Virus record (IMG/VR): IMGVR_UViG_3300031237_000002
Location: 1 to 64,000 of that record
Length of the DNA: 64,000 bases
Strand: one strand, 5' to 3'
Source of the DNA: a virus
The notes below the pieces were generated by a model. The model had not been told where the DNA came from. It was given only the letters and a program-made list of their open reading frames with translations, and did no database searches. Shown piece by piece: positions 34,284-41,826 of this stretch. The translations under genes and the position numbers were made by a program. How positions within the stretch are numbered: position 1 is the first letter of the stretch; each line of letters opens with the position of its first letter.

Positions 34284-34448
34284 ATGCGCAAAGCAGTCAA
34301 GATTGGCCCGTTACACCTGACCTTGACGGATGTGATTTTAATCAAGGTCGGTTTGAGTGCAGCGTTAGCCGCTGCTTATCTGGTGCCACCACCATGGCAC
34401 ATCCCGGTGGGTATCGCATCCAATATGTTCTGGATGTGGCGCCTGTAG
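34284..34448 (+). CDS. Small membrane protein
   Basis: A 54-residue protein with one hydrophobic segment (VILIKVGLSAALAAAYLV) and a Trp/Met-rich C-terminus (FWMWRL). Starts four bases after the preceding stop. Not recognised. Confidence 0.5.
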   Translation: MRKAVKIGPLHLTLTDVILIKVGLSAALAAAYLVPPPWHIPVGIASNMFWMWRL

Positions 34449-34456
34449 ATAGATGC

Positions 34457-34468
34457 GCCAAGGATGGC
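34457..34468 (+). other. Hairpin with AAGGAT loop (3)
   Basis: GCC-AAGGAT-GGC shortly after the preceding stop codon. Weak stem on its own; listed because it repeats the GCC-AAGGAY-GGC core seen at 33492 and 33896. Confidence 0.35.
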
Positions 34469-34485
34469 ACTTAGGAATTAACATC

Positions 34486-34725
34486 ATGAGAATGGCAACC
34501 CGTACAGTAAAGTTTGAAGAGGTAGGCTTTAGCGCTTCGAAGTCCGGTATATGCCCTGTGTGCGGCAAGATTGCACGGCGCAATAAGCATTTCTACCAAA
34601 CACTAAATCCATGGAATGTTAACGCGAATGGCGAGCCAAAGAACGCTGGTGAAATAATACCTGAGCTGCGCACCCAAGCTAAGGCATGGAAAGAAGAACC
34701 CACATACCATGCCAAGTGTGAATAG
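34486..34725 (+). CDS. Small zinc-finger-like protein
   Basis: A 79-residue protein with CPVC and a C-terminal HAKC, together a plausible Cys3His zinc site, and a basic stretch (KIARRNKHFYQ). ATG at 34486 with AGGA upstream. Function unknown. Confidence 0.6.
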   Translation: MRMATRTVKFEEVGFSASKSGICPVCGKIARRNKHFYQTLNPWNVNANGEPKNAGEIIPELRTQAKAWKEEPTYHAKCE

Positions 34726-34736
34726 GAGGGCTGGTG

Positions 34737-34826
34737 ATGGGAGCCACGTGTTTAATGATATCCATGATGGTGCTGGCAGTAGTGCTGTTTGTGGTCTTCT
34801 TGGCGCTGTGCATTTGGAGAGGATAA
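34737..34826 (+). CDS. Tiny membrane protein
   Basis: A 29-residue peptide consisting of one hydrophobic helix (MMVLAVVLFVVFLALCIW). Very good SD (AGGAGG) before the ATG. The following tiny gene starts one base after its stop. Confidence 0.5.
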   Translation: MGATCLMISMMVLAVVLFVVFLALCIWRG

Positions 34827-34827
34827 A

Positions 34828-34887
34828 ATGGGAATGCTATTGATTGTTGTGCTTATGGTATTAGCTACGTGGAGCATTTTAAAATGA
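34828..34887 (+). CDS. Tiny hydrophobic peptide
   Basis: A 19-residue hydrophobic peptide (MGMLLIVVLMVLATWSILK). Overlaps the next ATG. It could be a real micro-protein or a leader for coupling; low confidence. Confidence 0.35.
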   Translation: MGMLLIVVLMVLATWSILK

Positions 34888-35099
34888 TTAGCTTAGGCCA
34901 GTTGAAATTACTCAAGGAGGCAGTAGACGAAGCCGAGTCGTGGCGCGGCATGCACGTTGGATCTGCGCCTGACTGGTATCTTGAAGCGTTCGATAAAAAG
35001 ATCGCTGACATGCGCAAGGCCGTTAAAGCAGCTAAGGAGGATCGTAAAAAACTTATTGAATTTAGCAGCAAGTATCTTGGTGGCGGTAAAGCGCCATGA
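34884..35099 (+). CDS. Small charged helical protein
   Basis: A 71-residue protein rich in Lys, Glu and Ala, helical throughout (KKIADMRKAVKAAKEDRKK). ATG at 34884 overlaps the previous small frame as ATGA. Its stop overlaps the next ATG. Function unknown. Confidence 0.55.
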   Translation: MISLGQLKLLKEAVDEAESWRGMHVGSAPDWYLEAFDKKIADMRKAVKAAKEDRKKLIEFSSKYLGGGKAP

Positions 35100-35299
35100 A
35101 AAAAGAAACACTGTTAAAGCTGATAGCGTGGGAGCGTAACTACTTACGCGACTACGATGTAACGTCAACTGCCCGGCTGTTTCAGGATTTGATAGACAGT
35201 GGTGAAGTGCAGGATATGGGAGATTGGTACAAGGACACAGCCGGGCAATTAATTAGTATGGGCATATGCCACCGACCAATATTGAAGGTGATTAAATGA
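35096..35299 (+). CDS. Small helical protein
   Basis: A 67-residue, predicted helical protein (LIAWERNYLRDYDVTSTARL). Coupled by 4-base overlaps on both sides. No known family. Confidence 0.55.
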   Translation: MKKETLLKLIAWERNYLRDYDVTSTARLFQDLIDSGEVQDMGDWYKDTAGQLISMGICHRPILKVIK

Positions 35300-35586
35300 A
35301 CGGTCCAATTGATGAAGAAATCGCCAAGCTGGCGTGGAAACTTACCTGCTTGATTAAACTGGCAGAAGAGAAAGAAGAAATGGATATCATTAAACGTGTA
35401 CAAGATCCAGAGCAACAAGGTTACATGGCTGGCCCGCTGATGTGCAAGATAACTGGCTGCACACCAGAGTTTCTTTTGGCGTCAGCAGAAGACAAGCCGT
35501 TCCTGCAAGGGGACGACGCTAAACGTGATGCAGGCATGCGCCGCTGGTGCAAAGAACAACTTCGCCATGGCTTGAGGGCAGTGTGA
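35296..35586 (+). CDS. Small protein, tandem paralog 1
   Basis: A 96-residue protein. Its C-terminal half (QQGYMAGPLMCKITGC, then RDAGMRRWCKEQLRHG) aligns with the product of the next gene (QQGYQAAPIICEIGDC, RDNGIIQWCNDQIKLG). The shared Cys and Trp-Cys positions suggest a common fold. Function unknown. Confidence 0.6.
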   Translation: MNGPIDEEIAKLAWKLTCLIKLAEEKEEMDIIKRVQDPEQQGYMAGPLMCKITGCTPEFLLASAEDKPFLQGDDAKRDAGMRRWCKEQLRHGLRAV

Positions 35587-35846
35587 TGGACGTAGAACAA
35601 GCTCTGGAAGCTGGTTTAAAGAAACACGCGGAAGAACTGGATCGTATCAGTAAACTGCCTGATCTGTTTCAGCAAGGCTATCAGGCGGCGCCAATCATTT
35701 GCGAGATTGGCGATTGCAATGCGTGGGAACTGCTCAACGCTACACTTGTGGGGTATGCCCCACCAGACCAACCGGAAAACGTACAACGCGACAACGGCAT
35801 TATCCAATGGTGTAACGATCAAATTAAACTTGGAGAAGAATCATGA
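35586..35846 (+). CDS. Small protein, tandem paralog 2
   Basis: An 86-residue paralog of the preceding protein, starting MDVEQALEAGLKKHAEEL. The ATG at 35586 shares its first base with the previous stop codon. The pair likely arose by tandem duplication within this early operon. Confidence 0.6.
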   Translation: MDVEQALEAGLKKHAEELDRISKLPDLFQQGYQAAPIICEIGDCNAWELLNATLVGYAPPDQPENVQRDNGIIQWCNDQIKLGEES

Positions 35847-36085
35847 AACAGCCTATTGATATCGACAGTGGCATGCTGACCAGTATGCTCGTAGCGCTGA
35901 TGCTGCAACAGGATAAAACCGAATTTACCCTGTCGTTCGAAGAATTCGAAAGCCTCGGTCTGGAAGACTTGGCCATCGAAACTACCTGTGAGACTGACGG
36001 TGGCACCGATGAACGCCCCAGCTCTGTTACTGTCACCATCATCAGCGCCGCAGAAGCAATGCGCCGTGGAGGGTATCAATCATGA
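35843..36085 (+). CDS. Small acidic protein, paralog A
   Basis: An 80-residue acidic protein: an N-terminal helix (MLTSMLVALMLQQ) and a beta-rich part (TEFTLSFEEFESLGLEDLAI). The next gene encodes a diverged paralog with the same layout. 4-base overlaps on both sides. Confidence 0.6.
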   Translation: MKQPIDIDSGMLTSMLVALMLQQDKTEFTLSFEEFESLGLEDLAIETTCETDGGTDERPSSVTVTIISAAEAMRRGGYQS

Positions 36086-36300
36086 GCACGCCTATCGCCG
36101 CTGGGCGCGGTTTGCTGGCCGCTATCATTTCGTCTTTAATGACGGAACTGGGTTTAACCGAATACACCTTGAAGACAGAAGGCATGGAAGAGAAACTGGA
36201 AGGTATAGGCATCGAAACTTTCGCTGAATTCGAAAACGAAGATGATAAAGTGCCAACCGCATTCATTGTAAAAATTACAGATGGACCGGAGGAAACGTGA
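36082..36300 (+). CDS. Small acidic protein, paralog B
   Basis: A 72-residue acidic protein paralogous to the preceding one (LLAAIISSLMTELGLTEYTL, then GIGIETFAEFENEDDK, then TAFIVKI). The two may form a heterodimer. Function unknown. Confidence 0.6.
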   Translation: MSTPIAAGRGLLAAIISSLMTELGLTEYTLKTEGMEEKLEGIGIETFAEFENEDDKVPTAFIVKITDGPEET

Positions 36301-36389
36301 AGTACGTAGGCATGTTCGCCCTGTTCGGCTTTATAGAGTTAGTGGTGTTCATTGGCTACATGAATATCACGGTGATAAGTAAATTCTAA
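36297..36389 (+). CDS. Tiny membrane protein with GTG start
   Basis: A 30-residue peptide with one membrane helix (MFALFGFIELVVFIGYM). The GTG start at 36297 has a strong SD (GGAGGAAAC) and overlaps the previous stop as GTGA. A terminator follows directly. Confidence 0.5.
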   Translation: MKYVGMFALFGFIELVVFIGYMNITVISKF

Positions 36390-36395
36390 AGCATC

Positions 36396-36414
36396 GGGGG
36401 CGCAAGCCCCCTTT
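36396..36414 (+). terminator. Rho-independent terminator with GCAA loop
   Basis: GGGGGC-GCAA-GCCCCC followed by TTT. Same GNRA-type loop as the terminator at 21999-22016. It ends the long string of small early genes starting at 31.9 kb. Confidence 0.8.
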
Positions 36415-36435
36415 GCCGTTACTGGAGAAACGAAA

Positions 36436-36606
36436 ATGGCCAGTGATAGACGTAACCTAGTTGACACCAAAAAACCGCACTATTGGAAAGAGCACGGCAA
36501 GTATAAGGTACGCGACGGCGCATGGGTTTATTGTGGCTTGACGCTGGACCTTTGCCATAAAAGTTATCTCTACTGGAGTATGCAAACAAATGAAAAACCA
36601 TCCTGA
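36436..36606 (+). CDS. Small basic protein
   Basis: A 56-residue basic, aromatic-rich protein (KKPHYWKEHGKYKVRDGAW). GGAG SD. It overlaps the next start by 17 bases. Function unknown. Confidence 0.5.
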   Translation: MASDRRNLVDTKKPHYWKEHGKYKVRDGAWVYCGLTLDLCHKSYLYWSMQTNEKPS

Positions 36607-36778
36607 CACGCCCGGCTTTTGGATGGACTACAAAGTCAAGGTGGCCGAACAGCTACCCGGTAAGTTTATCAAGAAGGGAGAACTAGACAGGGTGATGTAT
36701 AATTACATCAATAACGCCAGCGTTGACGACTGTGTGGCGTTCATCAAGAACATGAGAAGACAGGAGCTATTGGGATGA
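36590..36778 (+). CDS. Small helical protein
   Basis: A 62-residue, mainly helical protein (FIKKGELDRVMYNYINNASV and DDCVAFIKNMRRQELL). Overlaps the downstream ATG as ATGA. Not recognised. Confidence 0.5.
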   Translation: MKNHPDTPGFWMDYKVKVAEQLPGKFIKKGELDRVMYNYINNASVDDCVAFIKNMRRQELLG

Positions 36779-36936
36779 AAGTCTGCCAAGTGCTGTGCAA
36801 GACAGGATGGTACAGCGCATCGTGGACGCGCATCGAGAAAGTGAGAAAGGATAATATGCTGCCAGTGCTTTGCAAGGATACTGACACGGATGCGGCAGGG
36901 CCTTACTGCCGCATCCGGTACGTCAAAGTAAAATAA
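36775..36936 (+). CDS. Small Cys-containing basic protein
   Basis: A 53-residue protein with four Cys (VCQVLCK, VLCKDTD, YCRIRYVKVK) and a basic C-terminus. Its end overlaps the 3' end of the convergent primase-helicase gene by 14 bases and contains a strong hairpin. Confidence 0.5.
   Translation: MKVCQVLCKTGWYSASWTRIEKVRKDNMLPVLCKDTDTDAAGPYCRIRYVKVK
36889..36915. terminator. Bidirectional hairpin between convergent genes
   Basis: GATGCGGCAG and CTGCCGCATC form a perfect 10-bp stem with a 7-base loop at the end of a rightward gene, just before the end of the leftward primase-helicase gene. It probably limits read-through in both directions, although no long T tract follows. Confidence 0.6.
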
Positions 36937-39046
36937 GCCATTCCTTTCCACCTTCCTCGACATCCATGTCGATCTGCCCTGAGAGAACAAGTGTGCTGGT
37001 CAGCTCTTCCATTTCCCGGCGATAGATGTGCATGAACTTATAGGCATCACGCATTGGAACACGGCCGCCACACTTCTCAAGGTACGCCAACAACCGCTTG
37101 GACAACCTTTCGTAATTAGTGCTCGCCATGTAAGCGTCTACTTTCTTGGCGGTATTGGTAGCACTCCAACGCATGAATTTAACCGCTTGTTCGAAGTCCT
37201 TGATGCCTACCACGTCGCGCCCGTCACCAATGGCAAGGATACTGGCGATCTTCATGGTGCTTTGCACGTAGCGTGAATACAGGTTGCCGAATTCGCCTTT
37301 TTGCAGGAGCCATGCAGCGTGGTTAAGCTCTTCTGCTGCAATCTCTACATCTGCCGAATACGTGATGTGCCGACCAAACCCCGGCATGTCACCGATAAGA
37401 TCAGACATCTTGCCCGCGCGCCAGAATGTATTAAGTTTGTCTTTTAAAATCTTAGGTACATTGGCATTAGGCTTTGGGTTGTAGCTGTATGGTGGGTCGT
37501 CCTGCAAACAAACAAAGATAAAACGGTTTAACGTACCGTCATCGAGATGGCTGGACTTGAGCACGTCCCATACCTTGTCAGTGGTGCCGCCAAGGATTTG
37601 CACAAAGGGATTCTCTACGGCTGGCAACGATTTATTGCCGTCCGCGTAGGGTTTAGGTGGCATGCGTACAGCGTTGTACGCCTCAAGGATCGCTCGCCCC
37701 ATGGACGAACCGCTGGAATTATCAGCCATGCCCTGAAACTTGTGCGCCAGTTCGTCAATGCGGATAAGGATGTTTGGTGTGATGTTCAACTGGCGGCGCA
37801 AGGCAGCCTCAGATGCTGGGAAGTCAGACATGCAGTCCATGGCATCGGTGGACGACAGCAGCAAGCCCATGCCGTCAATGGCTTCGTTCTTGCCCGTGCC
37901 CGTTTCACCAACCAAGGCTATATAGAGGTTCAGTTTGCCGTTACGTGAGCCATGCGTGCAGTAGGGGCCGACCAGACAGGCAACCATGGACAGGGCCGCA
38001 GCATAGGCGAACTCTTCCCGTGGCGTATAGGAAACACCCATGATCCACTTGGCGATGTCACCGACTAGGCCAGGGGCTTTCGTGTACAGCTCCATGGGAA
38101 AAGAAAGATCGTCTTTCTTGGGGGCTTTTTCCACCACCTTCCATTTTTCGTTGAAGCCGATCAGGGCTTCGCGCTTGCCTTTGATGGACTTGCCATAGGC
38201 GCGGTCAATTTCCTCCTTGGCAAACTCGACGGCCTTGTCTTCGTTGTTGTTGCGATGATCCATCAGGTACTGGAGCAACGCTTTATCTGTCAGCATGGTG
38301 GCCAAGATGTCTTCGCGGGTAATGCCGAAGTCAATCAGCTTAACCAGAAAGCCCATCATAACCTTGGACCGGTCGATGTCACCCGTGCCCATCACCAAGT
38401 GCTGTTGATCCTTGGTGAATTTAAATTTCTTGTTGGTTAAATCCAGTGGCTGGCCGGGTACGTCGAAGGTAGGCAGCGTAGAGACGGGCTTAGGCGCTTC
38501 GTACAAGTGCATGCCCCAGCTTTCGATGGTCAACAGATCCTTGCCTGTCAACGTGCTGATGGGCGTAGCGTTGTTTTCTTCGAAGGTCACAGTCAGGAAG
38601 CGCGGCGCCGTGCCGAGATAGATTTCACAGTGGGCGCAGCCGGGCGGCGTGGTGTCCAGCGTGTCTTGGAATTGCTTGGCCCAATCCGAAGGCACCCATG
38701 CAAACATGCGGATACCTGTCTTGGATGGGGATTTCTCGGCGTAGGTTTTGAATGGCTGTTTCCACTCTGGTGTAACGTCGTCAAAGTCGAAGCCTACCAG
38801 CGTCCAGCCTTCCAGCTCGATACCGCCAGTCATGACGAAGCCGACACCAGAGATACCGTATTGCTCGTTGACCACATTAACGGCGGACACCAGATCCATC
38901 CATTGGTCCGGCTCTGCCGTGGATATACCATTGCGCCCGTTGTGGGGGATCTTGTCGTACTTGCCACGTTTTGGATTAAAGGTAATTTTAAACGGCACCC
39001 ACCGTTTAAAGGATGCCAAGCCCTGAAAGATTTCGTCGTTATTCAT
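36923..39046 (-). CDS. Primase-polymerase/helicase fusion (DUF3987-like)
   Basis: A 707-residue replication protein. The N-terminal archaeo-eukaryotic primase-like domain has GFDFDD with the metal-binding D87xD89, and a SPSKTGIRMF motif (about 106-115). The C-terminal ATPase/helicase domain has Walker A GETGTGKNE (380-388) in which the usual Ser/Thr after Lys is Asn, and further DUF3987-like motifs (ILIRIDELAHKF, FVQILGGTT). Start chosen at 39046, overlapping the helicase stop by 8 bases. It should prime and unwind phage DNA for the family A polymerase at 44.1 kb. Confidence 0.83.
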   Translation of the reverse strand: MNNDEIFQGLASFKRWVPFKITFNPKRGKYDKIPHNGRNGISTAEPDQWMDLVSAVNVVNEQYGISGVGFVMTGGIELEGWTLVGFDFDDVTPEWKQPFKTYAEKSPSKTGIRMFAWVPSDWAKQFQDTLDTTPPGCAHCEIYLGTAPRFLTVTFEENNATPISTLTGKDLLTIESWGMHLYEAPKPVSTLPTFDVPGQPLDLTNKKFKFTKDQQHLVMGTGDIDRSKVMMGFLVKLIDFGITREDILATMLTDKALLQYLMDHRNNNEDKAVEFAKEEIDRAYGKSIKGKREALIGFNEKWKVVEKAPKKDDLSFPMELYTKAPGLVGDIAKWIMGVSYTPREEFAYAAALSMVACLVGPYCTHGSRNGKLNLYIALVGETGTGKNEAIDGMGLLLSSTDAMDCMSDFPASEAALRRQLNITPNILIRIDELAHKFQGMADNSSGSSMGRAILEAYNAVRMPPKPYADGNKSLPAVENPFVQILGGTTDKVWDVLKSSHLDDGTLNRFIFVCLQDDPPYSYNPKPNANVPKILKDKLNTFWRAGKMSDLIGDMPGFGRHITYSADVEIAAEELNHAAWLLQKGEFGNLYSRYVQSTMKIASILAIGDGRDVVGIKDFEQAVKFMRWSATNTAKKVDAYMASTNYERLSKRLLAYLEKCGGRVPMRDAYKFMHIYRREMEELTSTLVLSGQIDMDVEEGGKEWLILL

Positions 39047-40364
39047 TCTCGAAAGATTCCAACGTAGCGTCTTCCCCGCGTTGCCGTGCAGCAACAACCA
39101 GATAAGAGGCACGGTCTTTCGTGCCCTGCATAATCAGGCGGATAACGCGAATTGTTTTAGGGTTGCCGGGGCGGTTCAAACGGCCAACGGTTTGAGTGTA
39201 GTATTCAGCGTCCGTGGTCGGGGTAAACCAGACTTGCAGATCGCATTGGGAGAGCTGTGCATTAAGGCCGTGCCCGCAGGACTTGGGATGAACAACGAGG
39301 ATAGGGATTTCCCCGGCGTTCCATGCGGCAAGTATCTTGGGATCAGGGCCAAGGAGTTTGGCTTGCGGGAAGGCTTCCAGTATGGCGTCCCGTTCGTGGT
39401 CGAACTGGAACACCACCATAAGCGGTTCGCCGTGCGCTTCGTCTACGATTTCTTTTAGTGCGTCCAGCTTGTCATGGTGTAGCGTGATAACGTTTTTTTC
39501 GTCGTCGTAGATAAAGCCAGCGGACAGTTGCAACAGCTTGCCAGCAGAGCGTTGGCCGAGACGGGCATAGGTCACGCCATCGATGGCCACAACGTCATCT
39601 TGTCTTAGCCGTGCGTCAATTTCCTTTTGAATCTCTTTTACTTTTTTATTGAGTGGGATCACCACGTCCAGCTCTACCGGCTTATGCCACTCGAAAGGCA
39701 TGCGGTACACCACATCCTTAATCGCTTCGTTGATTCTGGCTTCGGTGTCATGCCGTGGAATCCACGCCTTACGCCCGTGCCGGGACACTTCGATAAAATA
39801 GTTTTGCAGGAAAGCTTCCTTGTATTCACCAAGGGATTTGCCAAGGTCAGCCAGATAAACGCTACCCCAAATGTCATGCATGAAATTGGCACGCGGCGTG
39901 CCGGTCATGGGCAAACGCCAAACGAACAGCGGGAGGATAGGCTTGATAGCGCGGAAGGCTTTCGACGCTGGGTTTTCCAGCTTAGAAGATTCGTCAATTA
40001 TAAGAACGGGGAACAAAGCGCTTAGCTCGTCACCAAATTCGTTTGCTGCCCAAATAAGATTTTCGAAGTTAACACCGACGATATCGATGTCGGTATCCAG
40101 AAAAAGAGCACGCCGTTTGTCGGATGATAAGCCAGCGGCGGATGCGTATGTATAGTCAGGCAACCACTTTTCTATCTCTTCTCCCCACACCATATCGCAA
40201 ATGCGTTTGGTTCCGAGGACCAGCGCACGGTGCGTGCTATTGCGTATGGATAAGGCCGTCAAGGCCGTGGCTGTCTTGCCTGAACCGACGTCAGCGAGTA
40301 GCAATTTTGATTCTGGAGCGATGGCGGCGGCGGCTTTACCTTGGGACTGTCTTAACTTGAGCAT
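39039..40364 (-). CDS. SNF2/DEAD-type helicase
   Basis: A 441-residue superfamily 2 helicase. Motif I LLLADVGSGKTATALT (about residues 22-37), motif II LIIDESSKLEN, motif III WRLPMTGTPRAN, and the C-terminal motifs including LVVHPKSCGHGLNAQ and a QTVGRLNRPGNPKT motif VI. Similar helicases occur in many phages with DUF3987 primases. Start at 40364 with AAGGG upstream. First gene of the leftward replication unit. Confidence 0.9.
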   Translation of the reverse strand: MLKLRQSQGKAAAAIAPESKLLLADVGSGKTATALTALSIRNSTHRALVLGTKRICDMVWGEEIEKWLPDYTYASAAGLSSDKRRALFLDTDIDIVGVNFENLIWAANEFGDELSALFPVLIIDESSKLENPASKAFRAIKPILPLFVWRLPMTGTPRANFMHDIWGSVYLADLGKSLGEYKEAFLQNYFIEVSRHGRKAWIPRHDTEARINEAIKDVVYRMPFEWHKPVELDVVIPLNKKVKEIQKEIDARLRQDDVVAIDGVTYARLGQRSAGKLLQLSAGFIYDDEKNVITLHHDKLDALKEIVDEAHGEPLMVVFQFDHERDAILEAFPQAKLLGPDPKILAAWNAGEIPILVVHPKSCGHGLNAQLSQCDLQVWFTPTTDAEYYTQTVGRLNRPGNPKTIRVIRLIMQGTKDRASYLVVAARQRGEDATLESFENE

Positions 40365-40398
40365 GGCGGTGGCCCTTGACAATGTGTTCTGGTGTATT

Positions 40399-40427
40399 AC
40401 TATAGGACATAGACAAATTTTAAGCAA
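40399..40427 (-). promoter_or_regulatory. Leftward promoter for the helicase/primase genes
   Basis: On the minus strand TTGCTT and TATAGT are separated by 17 bases, about 35 bases upstream of the helicase start codon. It faces away from the rightward promoter in the same 105-base gap. Confidence 0.6.
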
Positions 40428-40442
40428 ACAGCAGAAATTTTC

Positions 40443-40470
40443 TTGACAATACAGCGGTGCAACATATTAT
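40443..40470 (+). promoter_or_regulatory. Rightward promoter overlapping the RHH gene start
   Basis: TTGACA (40443-40448), a 16-base spacer and TATTAT (40465-40470). The -10 box touches the ATG of the ribbon-helix-helix gene, so transcripts from here would miss that start. The promoter may instead serve the 212-residue gene downstream, or the RHH start may be misassigned. Confidence 0.5.
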
Positions 40471-40639
40471 GAAGCCTAAAGCACAACAGATTCACATTTA
40501 TTGCACCGACGAGCTTCGTGAGAAATTAAGAATTTTGTCGGAAGCAAATGACCGTACGATGTCACGTCAGGTACAAGCGCTTATCAACAAAGCCTATGAC
40601 GAGTACGTTAAAGCAGCTAAAAACAACCTCAAAGGGTAA
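40469..40639 (+). CDS. Ribbon-helix-helix (Arc-like) DNA-binding protein
   Basis: A 56-residue protein with the Arc/MetJ pattern: a short strand (QQIHIYCTDELREKLRIL) and a helix-turn-helix region (RTMSRQVQALINKAYDEYV). It is likely a dimeric repressor and, by position between divergent promoters, may control the helicase and its own operon. A GTG start 12 bases upstream is possible. Confidence 0.75.
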   Translation: MKPKAQQIHIYCTDELREKLRILSEANDRTMSRQVQALINKAYDEYVKAAKNNLKG

Positions 40640-40643
40640 CGCC

Positions 40644-41282
40644 ATGCTATCAGTAACGTTTCAAGCCGCCATCATCATTGATCCGGCGAACCTGCATTCT
40701 CTCCTTTCTCTGGCCAATACGCCAGCAATCGTGGAACCGTACGCGGCGGCGCCTGTAGCCGTGGCAGCACCAGCCAAGCGAGTGCGCAAAACAGCAGCCG
40801 CTTCAACTGGTGAAGCCAAGCCGAAGCGCACCCGTGCAACCAAGGCCGAGATGGAAGCCCGGCGCGCAGCCGCTGCTGGCGGTGCCCCGGAAACCCCAAA
40901 GCCTACGGCGGCGCCAGAGGCGGGGGCAAGCGAAACGAAAGCATCCGACGCGCCATCAGCGACTACTTCGGCGCCAGTAGCTGACAAGCCGAAACGGGAT
41001 CGTCGTTCCGCTGCCAAGAAAGCAGCAGACGCAGCGAAGGAAGCGGGCAAGGCAGCACCGAAGCCAGCAGCAAAACCAAAGGCTGATCCAAAGCCAAAGA
41101 CAACAGCCAAAGGCGATGCACCTGACGCCAACAAACTGCTGGAACGCTTCGCGGCACTGATCGACAAGGACTTTGCCGGGGCGCAAGCGCTGCTTGGTGA
41201 ATTCGACGTCAAACGTTTCAGTGAAGTACCAGTAGATCAACACGCGGCCTTCGAAGCCAAGCTTGTAGAGTTGGGGGTTTAG
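40644..41282 (+). CDS. Ala/Lys/Pro-rich protein with conserved C-terminal domain
   Basis: A 212-residue protein. The first about 30 residues are hydrophobic/helical, the middle (about 45-160) is a low-complexity Lys/Ala/Pro/Arg region resembling histone H1 tails, and the C-terminal 50 residues form a small helical domain (LLERFAALIDKDFAGAQALL, then PVDQHAAFEAKLVELGV) seen in other phages. It could bind DNA through the tail. Exact function unknown. Confidence 0.65.
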   Translation: MLSVTFQAAIIIDPANLHSLLSLANTPAIVEPYAAAPVAVAAPAKRVRKTAAASTGEAKPKRTRATKAEMEARRAAAAGGAPETPKPTAAPEAGASETKASDAPSATTSAPVADKPKRDRRSAAKKAADAAKEAGKAAPKPAAKPKADPKPKTTAKGDAPDANKLLERFAALIDKDFAGAQALLGEFDVKRFSEVPVDQHAAFEAKLVELGV

Positions 41283-41486
41283 CACTCCGGGCGGGCGCGT
41301 GGGCCGTTGGGGTTTGTCGCCACGTTAAAAGAGAGCCAACGCTTAGAATTCAGGCATGGGATGTGACGTATTTGTCTATAGCTACGCGTAGTAGCCATCC
41401 CTTTTTAAAACGGGGTAGCGCCATTGGCGGCGATGGCCCTATGAGACGGTTTGCTGGTTTGCCCGTCACCCACATAAAAGATCAGC

Positions 41487-41504
41487 CGCTGGCGAAGGCC
41501 AGCG
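41487..41504 (+). other. Stem-loop in intergenic region
   Basis: CGCTGGC-GAAG-GCCAGCG, a perfect 7-bp stem with a tetraloop, in the 246-base gap 41283-41528 that otherwise shows no gene. It is followed by TTAATTC, so weak termination is possible. Confidence 0.5.
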
Positions 41505-41528
41505 TTAATTCAACGACCGAGGTGTAAC

Positions 41529-41669
41529 ATGAGCAAAGTAATTACACTGTTGTGCGCACTGCTTATTTCTGCCTCGGCTCTGGCTGGGTCCACTGGTGGC
41601 GGTGAAGGCGGCGATAAGGTTTTTGATCGCGCCATGCAAGCCAGCCAAGAAGCTTTGGCCAAGCAGTAA
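41529..41669 (+). CDS. Small exported protein
   Basis: A 46-residue protein with a Sec-type signal peptide (MSKVITLLCALLISASALAG), then a Gly-rich short mature part. A cleavage site after ALA is plausible, giving a periplasmic peptide of about 27 residues. SD GAGGT. Not recognised. Confidence 0.5.
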   Translation: MSKVITLLCALLISASALAGSTGGGEGGDKVFDRAMQASQEALAKQ

Positions 41670-41672
41670 AAG

Positions 41673-41714
41673 TAGCTGGGATCATAACCCTTCCCTGAAG
41701 CGGGGTTCCAGCTA
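41673..41714 (+). other. Long bulged hairpin after small exported gene
   Basis: TAGCTGG pairs with CCAGCTA, with an inner AACCC/GGGTT stem separated by a 6-base bulge on one side. It lies in the 157-base gap before the 213-residue gene and may be a processing or regulatory structure. The rest of the gap shows nothing clear. Confidence 0.4.
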
Positions 41715-41826
41715 TGACGGGGGCTTGGCCGTTACCCCTTAAAAACAACGTCCAATTTAGCCACAAGCAAGAAGAATCCCACCACGTACCAGCGAAAAAA
41801 CTAATCACCAAACAGGAATGACGAAA

